From assembly GCA_029938175.1 (NCBI GenBank), contig JAPYON010000004.1, positions 1-48,610 on the forward strand: 48,610 nucleotides of DNA, read 5' to 3'. Source of the stretch: Paracoccaceae bacterium (GTDB taxonomy: Bacteria; Pseudomonadota; Alphaproteobacteria; Rhodobacterales; Rhodobacteraceae). Each line of letters begins with the position of its first letter. Position 1 is the stretch's first letter. The translations under genes and the position numbers were made by a program. Under the pieces are notes generated by a model, which did not search any database, was not told the origin of the DNA, and worked only from the letters and a program-made list of their open reading frames with translations. Of the stretch, positions 1 through 8,513 are shown piece by piece.

Positions 1-2
1 GG

Positions 3-287
3 AAAAACCCTAACCGGGTCCGTGCCTTGATCGGCGCCTTTGCCAGTGGAAATCCGGCGGGTTTCCATGATGAAAGCGGGGCTGGGTACACGTTCGTGGC
101 AGACTGGATCATTACGCTCGATCCACACAATCCGCAAACCACGGCAAATATGTGCACGGTATTTTCGTCAATGGACCAATATGATCTCGGACGCCAAGCC
201 AAAATGAAAGTGGCGTTGCAGCGGGTTCAGAACATGGAAGGTCTGTCTAAGAATGCCTCAGAAATCGTTGGGCGGATTTTGCCATAG
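3..287 (+). CDS. pepN: Aminopeptidase N, C-terminal fragment (partial)
   Basis: Reading frame open from the left edge, giving 94 residues before the stop. The translation begins KNPNRVRALIGAFA, continues with a GFHDESGAGYTF stretch and ends in a helix containing GLSKNASEIVGRIL. This matches the last part of the C-terminal helical domain of M1-family aminopeptidase N, a cytoplasmic zinc exopeptidase that removes N-terminal residues from peptides. The catalytic HExxH region lies outside the window. The TTG at 27 is not the start, because homology continues to its left. The gene is followed at 64 bp by gatB on the same strand. Confidence 0.85.
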   Translation, partial: KNPNRVRALIGAFASGNPAGFHDESGAGYTFVADWIITLDPHNPQTTANMCTVFSSMDQYDLGRQAKMKVALQRVQNMEGLSKNASEIVGRILP

Positions 288-351
288 GCCTTGCCCCTCT
301 GGGTGTGGTTGCGTAGAAGACCTTGACCATATTTTTAGCGGATGAAACGCA

Positions 352-1869
352 ATGACCGAGCTTGCCTATACCGAACCTAAACCGAAAATCTATGCAGGTG
401 CGAAGAATGACTGGGAAGTTGTGATCGGCCTCGAGGTGCATGCGCAGGTTTCGTCGAATTCTAAGCTGTTCTCGGGGGCGTCGACCAAATTCGGTGCCGA
501 GCCTAATTCCAATGTGTCATTAGTTGACGCAGCGATGCCGGGGATGCTGCCCGTGATTAACGAATATTGCGTGGAACAGGCCGTCCGTACAGGGCTGGGT
601 TTGAAGGCTAAAATTAACCTTTATTCGCGGTTTGACCGTAAGAACTACTTCTATCCGGATTTGCCGCAGGGCTATCAGATCTCGCAGTTGTATCACCCGA
701 TTGTTGGCGAAGGTGAAATCCTTGTAGATATGGAACCAGGTGTGGCGCGCAAGGTTCGGGTTGAACGGATTCATATCGAACAGGACGCGGGTAAATCTGT
801 GCACGACATGGATCCAGAAATGTCTTTTGTGGACTTCAACCGGACGGGAATCGCACTGATGGAAATCGTCTCACGACCCGATATTCGTGGACCCGAGGAA
901 GCGGCGGAATATGTTCGAAAGTTGCGTCAAATCTTGCGGTATCTGGGTACTTGCGACGGAAATATGCAAGAAGGTTCGATGAGGGCAGACGTGAACGTCT
1001 CGGTTTGCAAAGCTGGAACGTATGAAAAGTTCCGTGCTAGCGATAATGATTTTTCGATTCTGGGAACACGGTGCGAAATCAAAAATATGAACTCTATGCG
1101 GTTCATCCAGCAAGCGATTGATCACGAAGCCAAGAGGCAGATCGCGATTATTGAAGACGGTGGGACGATTTATCAGGAGACGCGCCTGTACGATCCCACA
1201 AAAGGCGAGACCCGATCGATGCGGTCAAAAGAAGAAGCGCATGATTACCGGTATTTTCCGTGTCCTGACTTGTTGCCGCTGGAAATAGAGCGGTCTTGGG
1301 TAGATAGCATCGAGGCGGGGTTGCCGGAATTACCCGACGCAAAAAAAGCGCGGTTCGTTTCGGAATATAAAATGACCGAATACGATGCCGGAGTTTTGAC
1401 GGCGGACGTAGCCAACGCAACGTATTTCGAGACCGTAGCCAAAGGGCGTGACGGTAAGACAGCGGCAAACTGGGTGATTAACGAATTATTCGGCAGATTG
1501 AACAAAGAGGATTATACGATCGACGAATCGCCGATCTCGGCAAGGCAACTGGGCAGCATTTTGGATTTGATCGCCAAAGGTGATATTTCCGGAAAAATCG
1601 CCAAGAATTTGTTCGAAATCGTCTGGACCGAAGGCGGCGACCCTGCTGCAATTGTCGAAGCGCGCGGCATGAAACAAGTGACCGACACGGGCGCAATCGA
1701 AATAGCTGTGGACGAGGTTATGTCAGCGAACCCTGACAAAGTTGCCGCGGCGAAGGAAAAATCCAGCATGGCTGGCTGGTTCGTCGGGCAGGTGATGAAA
1801 GCGACCGGAGGCAAGGCCAATCCGAAGGTTGTTAACGAGATTATTCGCGCTAAGTTGGGAATTGAGTAA
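352..1869 (+). CDS. gatB: Aspartyl/glutamyl-tRNA amidotransferase subunit B
   Basis: 505 residues, full length for the family. GatB forms the GatCAB complex, which converts Glu-tRNA(Gln) or Asp-tRNA(Asn) to the amidated form using ammonia supplied by GatA. Seen here: VIGLEVHAQ near residues 24-32, the [16 protein letters not shown] signature near 97-112, a [14 protein letters not shown] segment, and a C-terminal YqeY-like helical tail ending in NEIIRAKLG. Start ATG at 352. gatA and gatC are not in the window; lone gatB placement is common in this group. A small DUF4177 gene follows 33 bp downstream and may be cotranscribed. Confidence 0.97.
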   Translation: MTELAYTEPKPKIYAGAKNDWEVVIGLEVHAQVSSNSKLFSGASTKFGAEPNSNVSLVDAAMPGMLPVINEYCVEQAVRTGLGLKAKINLYSRFDRKNYFYPDLPQGYQISQLYHPIVGEGEILVDMEPGVARKVRVERIHIEQDAGKSVHDMDPEMSFVDFNRTGIALMEIVSRPDIRGPEEAAEYVRKLRQILRYLGTCDGNMQEGSMRADVNVSVCKAGTYEKFRASDNDFSILGTRCEIKNMNSMRFIQQAIDHEAKRQIAIIEDGGTIYQETRLYDPTKGETRSMRSKEEAHDYRYFPCPDLLPLEIERSWVDSIEAGLPELPDAKKARFVSEYKMTEYDAGVLTADVANATYFETVAKGRDGKTAANWVINELFGRLNKEDYTIDESPISARQLGSILDLIAKGDISGKIAKNLFEIVWTEGGDPAAIVEARGMKQVTDTGAIEIAVDEVMSANPDKVAAAKEKSSMAGWFVGQVMKATGGKANPKVVNEIIRAKLGIE

Positions 1870-1902
1870 CCTGGGCCACACCGGTTAAAGCAAGGAAACA
1901 AC

Positions 1903-2277
1903 ATGGCTACCTTCGAATATAAAACGATCTGCGCACCCCGTAAGGCTTCGAAAATCAAAGGCGTTAAAAACTCGGGCGAACGTTATGCGCAAACGTTGAC
2001 GGACGTGATTAACGCGCAGTCGGCTGATGGTTGGGAATATTTTCGCGCCGATGCGCTGCCCGTTGACGAACGTTCAGTTATGTCACGCAGGACTACTGAA
2101 CGGTATTTGAGCCTGCTGATTTTTCGCCGTGAAAATATCGAAACATACGAGGAGCCCTCTTTAAGTGTCGAGCTTGAAGAGGAGGATCAGCCGATGGTGG
2201 TTTCGGCGCCGTCGGTGGAAGAGGAAGAGGAAGATATCGGGGTCGAGATCGGCAACTTAGGTCCTGCAATGCGTTAA
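1903..2277 (+). CDS. DUF4177 domain-containing protein
   Basis: 124 residues. The first half (ATFEYKTICAP, then TLTDVINAQSADGWEYF) fits the small DUF4177 fold, in which a strand is followed by a helix ending in a GWE motif. The C-terminal third is very acidic (VELEEEDQPM and EEEEEDIGVEIG) and probably disordered. The family has no known function. It lies 33 bp after gatB, so it may share its transcript. Its stop overlaps the stop of the convergent FAD oxidase by 4 bp, leaving no room for a terminator between them. Confidence 0.75.
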   Translation: MATFEYKTICAPRKASKIKGVKNSGERYAQTLTDVINAQSADGWEYFRADALPVDERSVMSRRTTERYLSLLIFRRENIETYEEPSLSVELEEEDQPMVVSAPSVEEEEEDIGVEIGNLGPAMR

Positions 2278-3650
2278 TTCGACGGTAGCATCTTTCCGGG
2301 GTTCATGATGTTCTGCGGATCGAGCGCTTTCTTGATATCGACCATAATTTGAAGCGCATCGCCGTGCTCACTGGCCATATATTTCATTTTACCCAAGCCA
2401 ATGCCGTGTTCGCCGGTCACCGTTCCGTCCAGACTTAGCGCCATCTTGTTCAGATCGTGGGTAAATTCATGTACAAGCGAAGTTTGCGCAGCATCCTCAG
2501 GATCAAAGTTAATCGTTGCGTGGAAGTTGCCGTCGCCAGCATGGCCAACCATCGACATCGTTAACCCTAGCCGATCACTTTCGGCGCGTGCCAGCTTCAC
2601 AGCTTTAGCGAGATTGCTGACCGGAACGCAAACGTCTGTCGTCAGGGCTTTCCATTTGGGAGAGGCAAGAGCTTTCATTCCGTAATAGGCGTTGTGGCGC
2701 ATTTTCCACAAGGCAGCTCGGTCTTCGGGCTTGCTGGACCAATTGAAATCGCTGCCACCCATGTCGGCGACAATGTCGCCAAAAGTTTCCGCCTGATCTT
2801 TAACGCCTTGCTCGGAACCGTGGAACTCGACAAACAGATGCGGTAGTTCCGGAAGTTTAGATTTGAAATGCAGGTTGAATCCACGAGCCATCATTTCGTC
2901 TATAAACTCGATCCGTGCGATGGGAATCCCCATTTGAACTGTGGTAATCACTGTATTTACGGCGGATTCAAAATCAGGAAAGCTGCACGTAGCGGCAGAA
3001 ACAGACTCGGGTTGACCTTGTAGGCGCAGGGTGATTTCCGTGATAATTCCCAGTGTGCCTTCGGAACCGACGAACAGTTTTGTCAAGTCATAACCAGCCG
3101 AGGATTTGCGGGCGCGCGTTCCGGTGCGAATTATGCGGCCATCAGCCATAACGATTTCTAATGCCATCACATTATCGCGCATCGTTCCATAGCGCACGGC
3201 TGTCGTCCCTGAGGCGCGCGTGGCCGCCATCCCGCCCAAAGAGGCGTTTGCGCCCGGGTCTACCGGGAAGAACAGGCCTGTTGCCCGAAGCTCTTCGTTC
3301 AATTGAATGCGAGTGACGCCGGGCTGAACGACAACGTCCATGTCTTCGGCATGAATCGCGAGGACGGTGTTCATTCTCGACATATCGAGGTTGATGCCAC
3401 CGCGAATGGCAAGCTGGTGACCTTCCAGCGATGTGCCTGTTCCATACGCTATGATCGGGCAGTCGTTGGTGGCACATATTTTGACGATATCTGAGACGTC
3501 CGCCGTGGATTTCGGAAAAACTACGGCGTCGGGAGGAGTTACGGGAAAATACGTCTCGCTTTGACCGTGTGCATCCAGAACGGATGCGTTGGTTGATACC
3601 TGATCGCCAAATGTGGATTTCAGAGCTTTGATAGCGGCTTGAATGCTCAT
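2274..3650 (-). CDS. FAD-linked oxidase, GlcD / D-lactate dehydrogenase type
   Basis: 458 residues from the start chosen here. Vanillyl-alcohol-oxidase fold: an N-terminal PCMH-type FAD domain with PIIAYGTGTSLEGHQLAIRGG and the VGSEGTLGIITEITL motif, and a C-terminal FAD-oxidase domain with GHAGDGNFH and TGEHGIGLGKMKYM. Members oxidise D-lactate, glycolate or other 2-hydroxy acids; the substrate cannot be fixed from sequence. The frame stays open for 96 more codons upstream, but ATG 3650 is preferred: it has GAGGAAAC just upstream and places MSIQAAIKALKSTFGDQ where homologues begin, and the extension would overlap the divergent thioesterase gene. It is a paralogue of the oxidase at 19368-20768. 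Confidence 0.9.
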   Translation of the reverse strand: MSIQAAIKALKSTFGDQVSTNASVLDAHGQSETYFPVTPPDAVVFPKSTADVSDIVKICATNDCPIIAYGTGTSLEGHQLAIRGGINLDMSRMNTVLAIHAEDMDVVVQPGVTRIQLNEELRATGLFFPVDPGANASLGGMAATRASGTTAVRYGTMRDNVMALEIVMADGRIIRTGTRARKSSAGYDLTKLFVGSEGTLGIITEITLRLQGQPESVSAATCSFPDFESAVNTVITTVQMGIPIARIEFIDEMMARGFNLHFKSKLPELPHLFVEFHGSEQGVKDQAETFGDIVADMGGSDFNWSSKPEDRAALWKMRHNAYYGMKALASPKWKALTTDVCVPVSNLAKAVKLARAESDRLGLTMSMVGHAGDGNFHATINFDPEDAAQTSLVHEFTHDLNKMALSLDGTVTGEHGIGLGKMKYMASEHGDALQIMVDIKKALDPQNIMNPGKMLPSN

Positions 3651-3710
3651 AGGGGTTTCCTCTGGTTTAAGGGCACAGTAGTGTCCTCGTAGACCAAGGG
3701 GAAGAGTCAA

Positions 3711-4223
3711 ATGGCTGCATTTGAAGGACATAACGCACCGTATTTTGCGCCCGTAAAATTGCCAGTACGTGAGGTTCCCTCGGCGTGGATTGATTACAAC
3801 GGGCATATGAATGTCGCCTATTACGTAATGGCGATTGATCAAGCTATGGATGTGTTTCTGGAACAAGAGCTGGGCGTTGGCGAGACCCACGTGGCACGGG
3901 TTAGGCAAGGCCCATACGCGCTGCAAATGCAGGTGCATTATCTGGGTGAAATTCTAGAGGGCGAGCGGTTTTATTGCTCCGTTCGACTGATTGACTGCGA
4001 TGCAAAACGGATTCATGTGTTTGTAGAGTTGTTCAAAGCCGATGGGGACGTGCTAGCGGCGACCTGTGAACAATTGATTATGAACGTGGACCTTGAGACG
4101 CGACGTTCGACGTCCTACCCTGAATGGGCGCAGGCGCGCATGAGAGACATGCTGGCCGCGCATGCGCGGCTGGAACGGCCAACGCGACTGGGTGCGATTA
4201 TCGGCATCCGTCAGAAAGAGTAA
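3711..4223 (+). CDS. Hot-dog fold thioesterase (acyl-CoA thioesterase-like)
   Basis: 170 residues. The 4-hydroxybenzoyl-CoA thioesterase-type signature is clear: WIDYNGHMNVAYY at 26-38, with Asp28 as the likely catalytic acid and the NGHMN turn. The rest is a single hot-dog domain with a short C-terminal helix. Likely hydrolyses a small or medium acyl-CoA in the cytoplasm; similar proteins are linked to carnitine/betainyl-CoA metabolism, but no carnitine genes are visible here. It is transcribed away from the FAD oxidase (60-bp divergent gap) and is followed after 3 bp by the ClC gene, so those two probably form an operon. Confidence 0.8.
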   Translation: MAAFEGHNAPYFAPVKLPVREVPSAWIDYNGHMNVAYYVMAIDQAMDVFLEQELGVGETHVARVRQGPYALQMQVHYLGEILEGERFYCSVRLIDCDAKRIHVFVELFKADGDVLAATCEQLIMNVDLETRRSTSYPEWAQARMRDMLAAHARLERPTRLGAIIGIRQKE

Positions 4224-4226
4224 CCG

Positions 4227-5903
4227 ATGCTACGACCTGTAGGGGATTTCATTAAAGCCAGCTATGACGGTGTTTATGGCGAGTGTCGCTCGGCGATGCT
4301 GGTCATTCGGACCAAGGGGCCGAGTCAGCTTACGTTTTGGGTTCTCGCATTGATTATCGGTGTGGCCGCTGGTGCCGCGGCGCTAGTTTTCCGTGTGGCT
4401 ATATCCGAAGTTCAAGGGCTGTTATACGGCGCGGACAACAGTACGCTGACGACGACGCTTGGTTCGCTGGATTGGAAGTGGGTTGTCGGCATCCCAATTC
4501 TAGGCGGTCTGGCTGTTGGATTAATCCTGACGAGGTTTACACCTGATGCACAGGCGCGAGCGGTTTCGGATGTTATTCACGGAGCGGCAATGAACGAGGG
4601 GCGCGTTAGCAAGCGGATTGGTTTGGCATCTGCGGCAGCGGCCTTGATCACACTGTCTACCGGTGGTTCGAGTGGACGCGAGGGGCCAGTGGTGCATCTG
4701 GCGGCGGTGATTTCAAGCTGGGTGTCTAATCGTATTCATGCAGACGGCATTACGGCCCGTGATCTGATGGGGTGTGCGGTAGCGGCCGCTGTTTCGGCCT
4801 CGTTCAACGCTCCGCTCGCAGGAACAATATTCGCACTTGAGGTCGTGTTGCGACACTTTGCGGTTCATGCCTTCGCACCGATTGTGATCGCGTCGGTCGC
4901 CGGAACGGTGGTTAGCCGTTTGCAGATGGGCAATGTAACAGAATTCGTGTTGCCGCTGAACCCGTTGGCTTTGCATATAGAGCTGCCCGCTTTCATGATG
5001 CTGGGCATCGCCTGCGGACTGGTCGCATATGTTCTAATCCATGGTATTTTTGTGGCCGAAGATTGGGGTGATGCCATTCAAAAGCGCACACGATTGCCTG
5101 CCTTTTTGCGACCTGCCGTCGCGGGCGCGATGTTGGGAGGCTTAGCCCTGCTGTTCCCGCATATTATTGGCGTTGGATACGAAACGACGTCATCTGCACT
5201 GACCGGCCAATTGTTGATGCACGAAGCGTTTGTGTTCGCGATTATCAAGGTGATTGCAGTTGCTATCACGTTCGGCGGACGTATGGGTGGCGGGGTTTTC
5301 TCTCCGTCTTTGATGTTGGGTGCATTGACGGGGTTAACGTTCGGATTGCTGGCGACTTCGGCTTTTCCAAGCGTTACTGACAGTCAGACAATCTATGCGC
5401 TTGCCGGTATGGCAGCCGTGGCGGCGGCGGTTATGGGTGCGCCTATTTCGACGACTCTGATAGTGCTTGAAATGACGGGCGACTGGCAGGCGGGGATCGC
5501 GGTTATGGTCTCGGTTTCACTGGCCAGTGCGCTGACCAGCCGTCTGGTGGATCGCAGTTTCTTCCTGACACAGCTTGAACGTCGCGGCGTTCATTTGGCA
5601 GCTGGGCCGCAGGAATATCTGCTGTCTACGATCAGTGTGCGCAACATCATGCATCTAGTGGGATCAGGCCGAGACGCACCGCAATCGCAGTGTCAGGATC
5701 TGATTGATCAGGGGGAATTTGTCGACATATCCGAAACGCTAAAAAACGCGATGACGAAGCTGGAAGCCTCGCAGTTACAACTTTTGCCGGTGGTCGAGCA
5801 ATCGGAAAACGGGCCCGAAATGATTGGTACATTGTATCTGGTGGACGCATTGCGCAGCTATAACCGCGCGTTATCGGCAACGGCTGCGGAGGAGCATTCC
5901 TGA
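4227..5903 (+). CDS. ClC-family chloride channel/transporter
   Basis: 558 residues, inner membrane. Diagnostic motifs: GREGP at 150-154 with the gating glutamate Glu152, NAPLAGTIFALE at 194-205, GGVFSP at 355-360 and MGAPISTTLIVLE near 403-415. The C-terminal ~100 residues look like a degenerate CBS pair. Two positions are unusual: the first selectivity loop, normally GSGIP, reads QARAV, and the residue aligned with the proton glutamate Glu203 of E. coli ClC is Val206. Valine there is typical of ClC channels rather than H+/Cl- exchangers, so passive Cl- conductance is an inference. It is translationally close to the upstream thioesterase (3 bp). Confidence 0.92.
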   Translation: MLRPVGDFIKASYDGVYGECRSAMLVIRTKGPSQLTFWVLALIIGVAAGAAALVFRVAISEVQGLLYGADNSTLTTTLGSLDWKWVVGIPILGGLAVGLILTRFTPDAQARAVSDVIHGAAMNEGRVSKRIGLASAAAALITLSTGGSSGREGPVVHLAAVISSWVSNRIHADGITARDLMGCAVAAAVSASFNAPLAGTIFALEVVLRHFAVHAFAPIVIASVAGTVVSRLQMGNVTEFVLPLNPLALHIELPAFMMLGIACGLVAYVLIHGIFVAEDWGDAIQKRTRLPAFLRPAVAGAMLGGLALLFPHIIGVGYETTSSALTGQLLMHEAFVFAIIKVIAVAITFGGRMGGGVFSPSLMLGALTGLTFGLLATSAFPSVTDSQTIYALAGMAAVAAAVMGAPISTTLIVLEMTGDWQAGIAVMVSVSLASALTSRLVDRSFFLTQLERRGVHLAAGPQEYLLSTISVRNIMHLVGSGRDAPQSQCQDLIDQGEFVDISETLKNAMTKLEASQLQLLPVVEQSENGPEMIGTLYLVDALRSYNRALSATAAEEHS

Positions 5904-5905
5904 GT

Positions 5906-6250
5906 TCAGAAACGCTCGACTGTGGTTTTATCCGTATAAAATGACAGATATCCTGCGATCTCTTTGACCCCGTCTAGCGGGTTCTCATATGACCAAACAG
6001 AATTAGCAATCAACCCGCTTTTAGCAGCAATCCCGAAGTAGTTAGCCTCGCCTATATAGGGACTCGTCGAGGTTTGGGCCGAGGCGTCTAGAAACGCCAT
6101 AGCAACGTCTTTACGTGGAAAATAGATGACGACGGGATAGTCACTTTCGTGCAATTCCAATGCGTTATCGGTTTCGGCAATTACTGCACCGCCAGCGCGT
6201 ACTGCCCACGTTCCGGATGCCGACTTGATGGTAATTCTGCTGTCAGTCAT
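5906..6250 (-). CDS. DUF427 domain-containing protein
   Basis: 114 residues, one DUF427 domain. The core is ESDYPVVIYFPRKDV, then TSTSPYIGEANYFGI and a WSYENPLDGVKEIAGYLSFY tail, all typical of the family. DUF427 proteins are small cytoplasmic beta-rich proteins of unknown biochemical role. The gene is convergent with the ClC gene, with only 2 bp between the two stops. No partner gene is evident on its own strand; aminopeptidase P lies 71 bp upstream in the same direction. Confidence 0.88.
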   Translation of the reverse strand: MTDSRITIKSASGTWAVRAGGAVIAETDNALELHESDYPVVIYFPRKDVAMAFLDASAQTSTSPYIGEANYFGIAAKSGLIANSVWSYENPLDGVKEIAGYLSFYTDKTTVERF

Positions 6251-6321
6251 ATGCCGTTCCTTTTATTGCAAGAACGGTAATTAGCTGATTAACGTGCGAT
6301 TTTCAACCTTTGCGCGGTGCA

Positions 6322-8112
6322 TCATATAGGCGCACAGGCAGATTTCAGCCATTCAAGCGTGACAGAGCTGACAAGGGTGTGAACTTTTTCCAATACTTCT
6401 GCGTGATAGGCATTTAGCCATTCGTGTTCATCGGAAGTTAACATATCAAGGATTATTAAATGGCGGTCTATTGGTACGAACGTCAGTGTCTCGAACCCCA
6501 ACATTGGGCGGTCGCCGCCGTCTGGAATCGTCGGCGGCGTTATCACAAGAAGGTTTTCAATGCGGATACCATAGACGCCCTCTTTGTAATGACCCGGTTC
6601 GTTCGAGAGGATCATGCCGGATTTCAGTGGCTCGGTAGCGCGGCGCGATATGCCCGCTGGCCCCTCATGAACGCTAAGGTGAGCGCCAACGCCGTGGCCC
6701 GTTCCGTGGTCATAGTCCATACCTGCCAGCCAAAGGGCGATGCGGGCAAGACCGTCGATATCACGGCCCGCAAGGCCTTCGGGCCAGCGTGCACGACTTA
6801 TGGCAATCATGCCTTTCAACACCAAAGTGTTAGCGCGTTTGGTTTCGAATGAGACTTCGCCAACAGCAACCGTGCGAGTAATATCTGTTGTGCCATCGTC
6901 ATACTGCCCGCCACTATCGACCAGCAAAGTTTCACCGGAACTGATGACACGATTAGAATTTTCGTCAACGCGGTAATGCACGATCGCACCATTAGGGCCA
7001 GAGCCTGATATGGTTTCAAACGATATGTCTTTCAGAGTATTGGTGTTGCGACGGAAGGTTTCCAATTTCTTAACTACGTCAATTTCTGTCAGGCCACCAG
7101 AAGGCGCTGCGGACTCCAGCCAGCACAGAAACTCAGCCATAGCGGAAGCGTCACGAATATGCGCGGCACGGGTTCCGGCAATTTCGGTCGAATTTTTGCA
7201 AGCTTTGGGAAGTATGCAAGGGTCGGTTTCCCAAACAGAATTTTCGAGATGGTCGAAAACTGCAACGGGCGCTGTGACACGGTCCACGGAAACATTTCCT
7301 TCAATTTCAGCAAGTTTCACGGCAAAGTTTGTTTCTGGGTGAAGCGTTATATCACTGCCGAGATGGGTCCGCAGCGTAGCATCGCACTTGTCCGGGTCAA
7401 CAAACAAATCAAGGCTTCCATCCGCGTGAAGAATCGCGAAGCATAAAGCCACAGGCGTATTCGCGACATCTGATCCGCGAATATTTAGCAGCCAAGCTAT
7501 AGAGTCGGACAACGTCAAAACCGCTGCGACCAGGTCTCTGTCGGTTAGATCGGCGGCAAGTTTTTGGCGTTTACTCTGGCTGGTTTCTCCGGCAAATTCG
7601 ATCTTATGGGGGGTTATTTTACCTTTAGGGGACAATGGTTGGTCTGTCCATATTCGGTCGATCAAGTTATCGGTTTTAGTTAACGTAATGTCGCTTCCTT
7701 CAAACGCCTTTTCTAGTTTCTCGATCTCGTCAAAGCTGTGCAGCCACGGATCATATGCGACGGTACCGCCGTTCGGGAGCGCGTCTAATAACCAATCGGA
7801 AAGCTCGGTTTCGGGGATTGGCACGGGGGTATAATTATCGAGGTCGACTTGCGCGCGCACCTGAAGGGCATAACGGCCATCAATAAAAACGCCGGCTTTA
7901 TCCAGCAAGGCGACGCAAAATCCAGCGGAACCTGTGAAGCCAGTTAACCAGGATAGCCGTTCGGATCTTGGGGCTACATTTTCACCAAAATGCGCGTCGG
8001 TACAAGGAATTAGAAAGCCGTCTAGTTGTTCTGCCTTCAGCGTCCGGCGAAGGTCTGCCAGCCGCGCAATACCTGACGAGGGAGATGTGGTAACGGTAAA
8101 ATTTTGAAACAT
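6322..8112 (-). CDS. pepP: Xaa-Pro aminopeptidase (aminopeptidase P, M24B)
   Basis: 596 residues, the long three-domain form typical of alphaproteobacteria and eukaryotic cytosolic APP1. Two creatinase-like N-terminal domains precede the pita-bread domain. Metal-site signatures are visible: LLVDSGGQYDDGTTDITRT, HGTGHGVGAHLSVHEGP, SNEPGHYKEG and YGIRIENLL. It removes an N-terminal residue that precedes proline, using a dinuclear Mn/Co site in the cytoplasm. The frame stays open upstream to 8196, but ATG 8112 fits the family start and leaves a short divergent promoter zone before the small membrane protein. Confidence 0.93.
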   Translation of the reverse strand: MFQNFTVTTSPSSGIARLADLRRTLKAEQLDGFLIPCTDAHFGENVAPRSERLSWLTGFTGSAGFCVALLDKAGVFIDGRYALQVRAQVDLDNYTPVPIPETELSDWLLDALPNGGTVAYDPWLHSFDEIEKLEKAFEGSDITLTKTDNLIDRIWTDQPLSPKGKITPHKIEFAGETSQSKRQKLAADLTDRDLVAAVLTLSDSIAWLLNIRGSDVANTPVALCFAILHADGSLDLFVDPDKCDATLRTHLGSDITLHPETNFAVKLAEIEGNVSVDRVTAPVAVFDHLENSVWETDPCILPKACKNSTEIAGTRAAHIRDASAMAEFLCWLESAAPSGGLTEIDVVKKLETFRRNTNTLKDISFETISGSGPNGAIVHYRVDENSNRVISSGETLLVDSGGQYDDGTTDITRTVAVGEVSFETKRANTLVLKGMIAISRARWPEGLAGRDIDGLARIALWLAGMDYDHGTGHGVGAHLSVHEGPAGISRRATEPLKSGMILSNEPGHYKEGVYGIRIENLLVITPPTIPDGGDRPMLGFETLTFVPIDRHLIILDMLTSDEHEWLNAYHAEVLEKVHTLVSSVTLEWLKSACAPI

Positions 8113-8141
8113 ATAACGGCTCGCTGAATTGTTATCAAAGC

Positions 8142-8513
8142 GTGATTGCGCAGGTTTGCACGGTTGGCGCAATACCGCTAGGGCAATCGAAACCAAATTA
8201 TAAAAAGGGGCCGAGCATAACTAAATTACTGGCGTTTATGTTTTTTATCTTCGGCGTAATACGCGTCTGGTTCGACTGGCGCGAGACAATTTCGGTGGCA
8301 GACCCGTTTCGGTTCGCCGAGACAGGAGCAGTTTGGGTGCAAATTCATTTCGGCAGCTTGCTGATGTTTCAGCCAGCCATTGAACGGTATGTTGGCCCTT
8401 GGTTGTGGGAGAAGGTGATATTCCCCGTTCTGCTGGCTCCGTTCGCACCGATTATGTTCGGGTTGTCCGTCGTCTTCCTGCTGTTGGCCAAATGGAAAGC
8501 TAGGCGCGCTTAG
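8142..8513 (+). CDS. Small membrane protein of unknown function
   Basis: Up to 123 residues. Two hydrophobic segments are visible, roughly [17 protein letters not shown] and [20 protein letters not shown], joined by a polar loop with [17 protein letters not shown]. The ATG at 8142 would crowd the divergent pepP start (30 bp) and adds a non-hydrophobic leader. ATG 8238 is an alternative (91 residues) but clips the first hydrophobic segment. A good Shine-Dalgarno (AAAAAGGGG, 8202-8210) sits just before an in-frame ATA at 8217, so a non-standard start is possible. The 3' end overlaps the cobT stop by 14 bp. Confidence 0.6.
   Translation: MIAQVCTVGAIPLGQSKPNYKKGPSITKLLAFMFFIFGVIRVWFDWRETISVADPFRFAETGAVWVQIHFGSLLMFQPAIERYVGPWLWEKVIFPVLLAPFAPIMFGLSVVFLLLAKWKARRA

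Noticed and set aside
3651-3938. 96-codon N-terminal extension of the first FAD oxidase
   Set aside because: No homology, covers the divergent thioesterase start, and ATG 3650 has a good ribosome-binding site.
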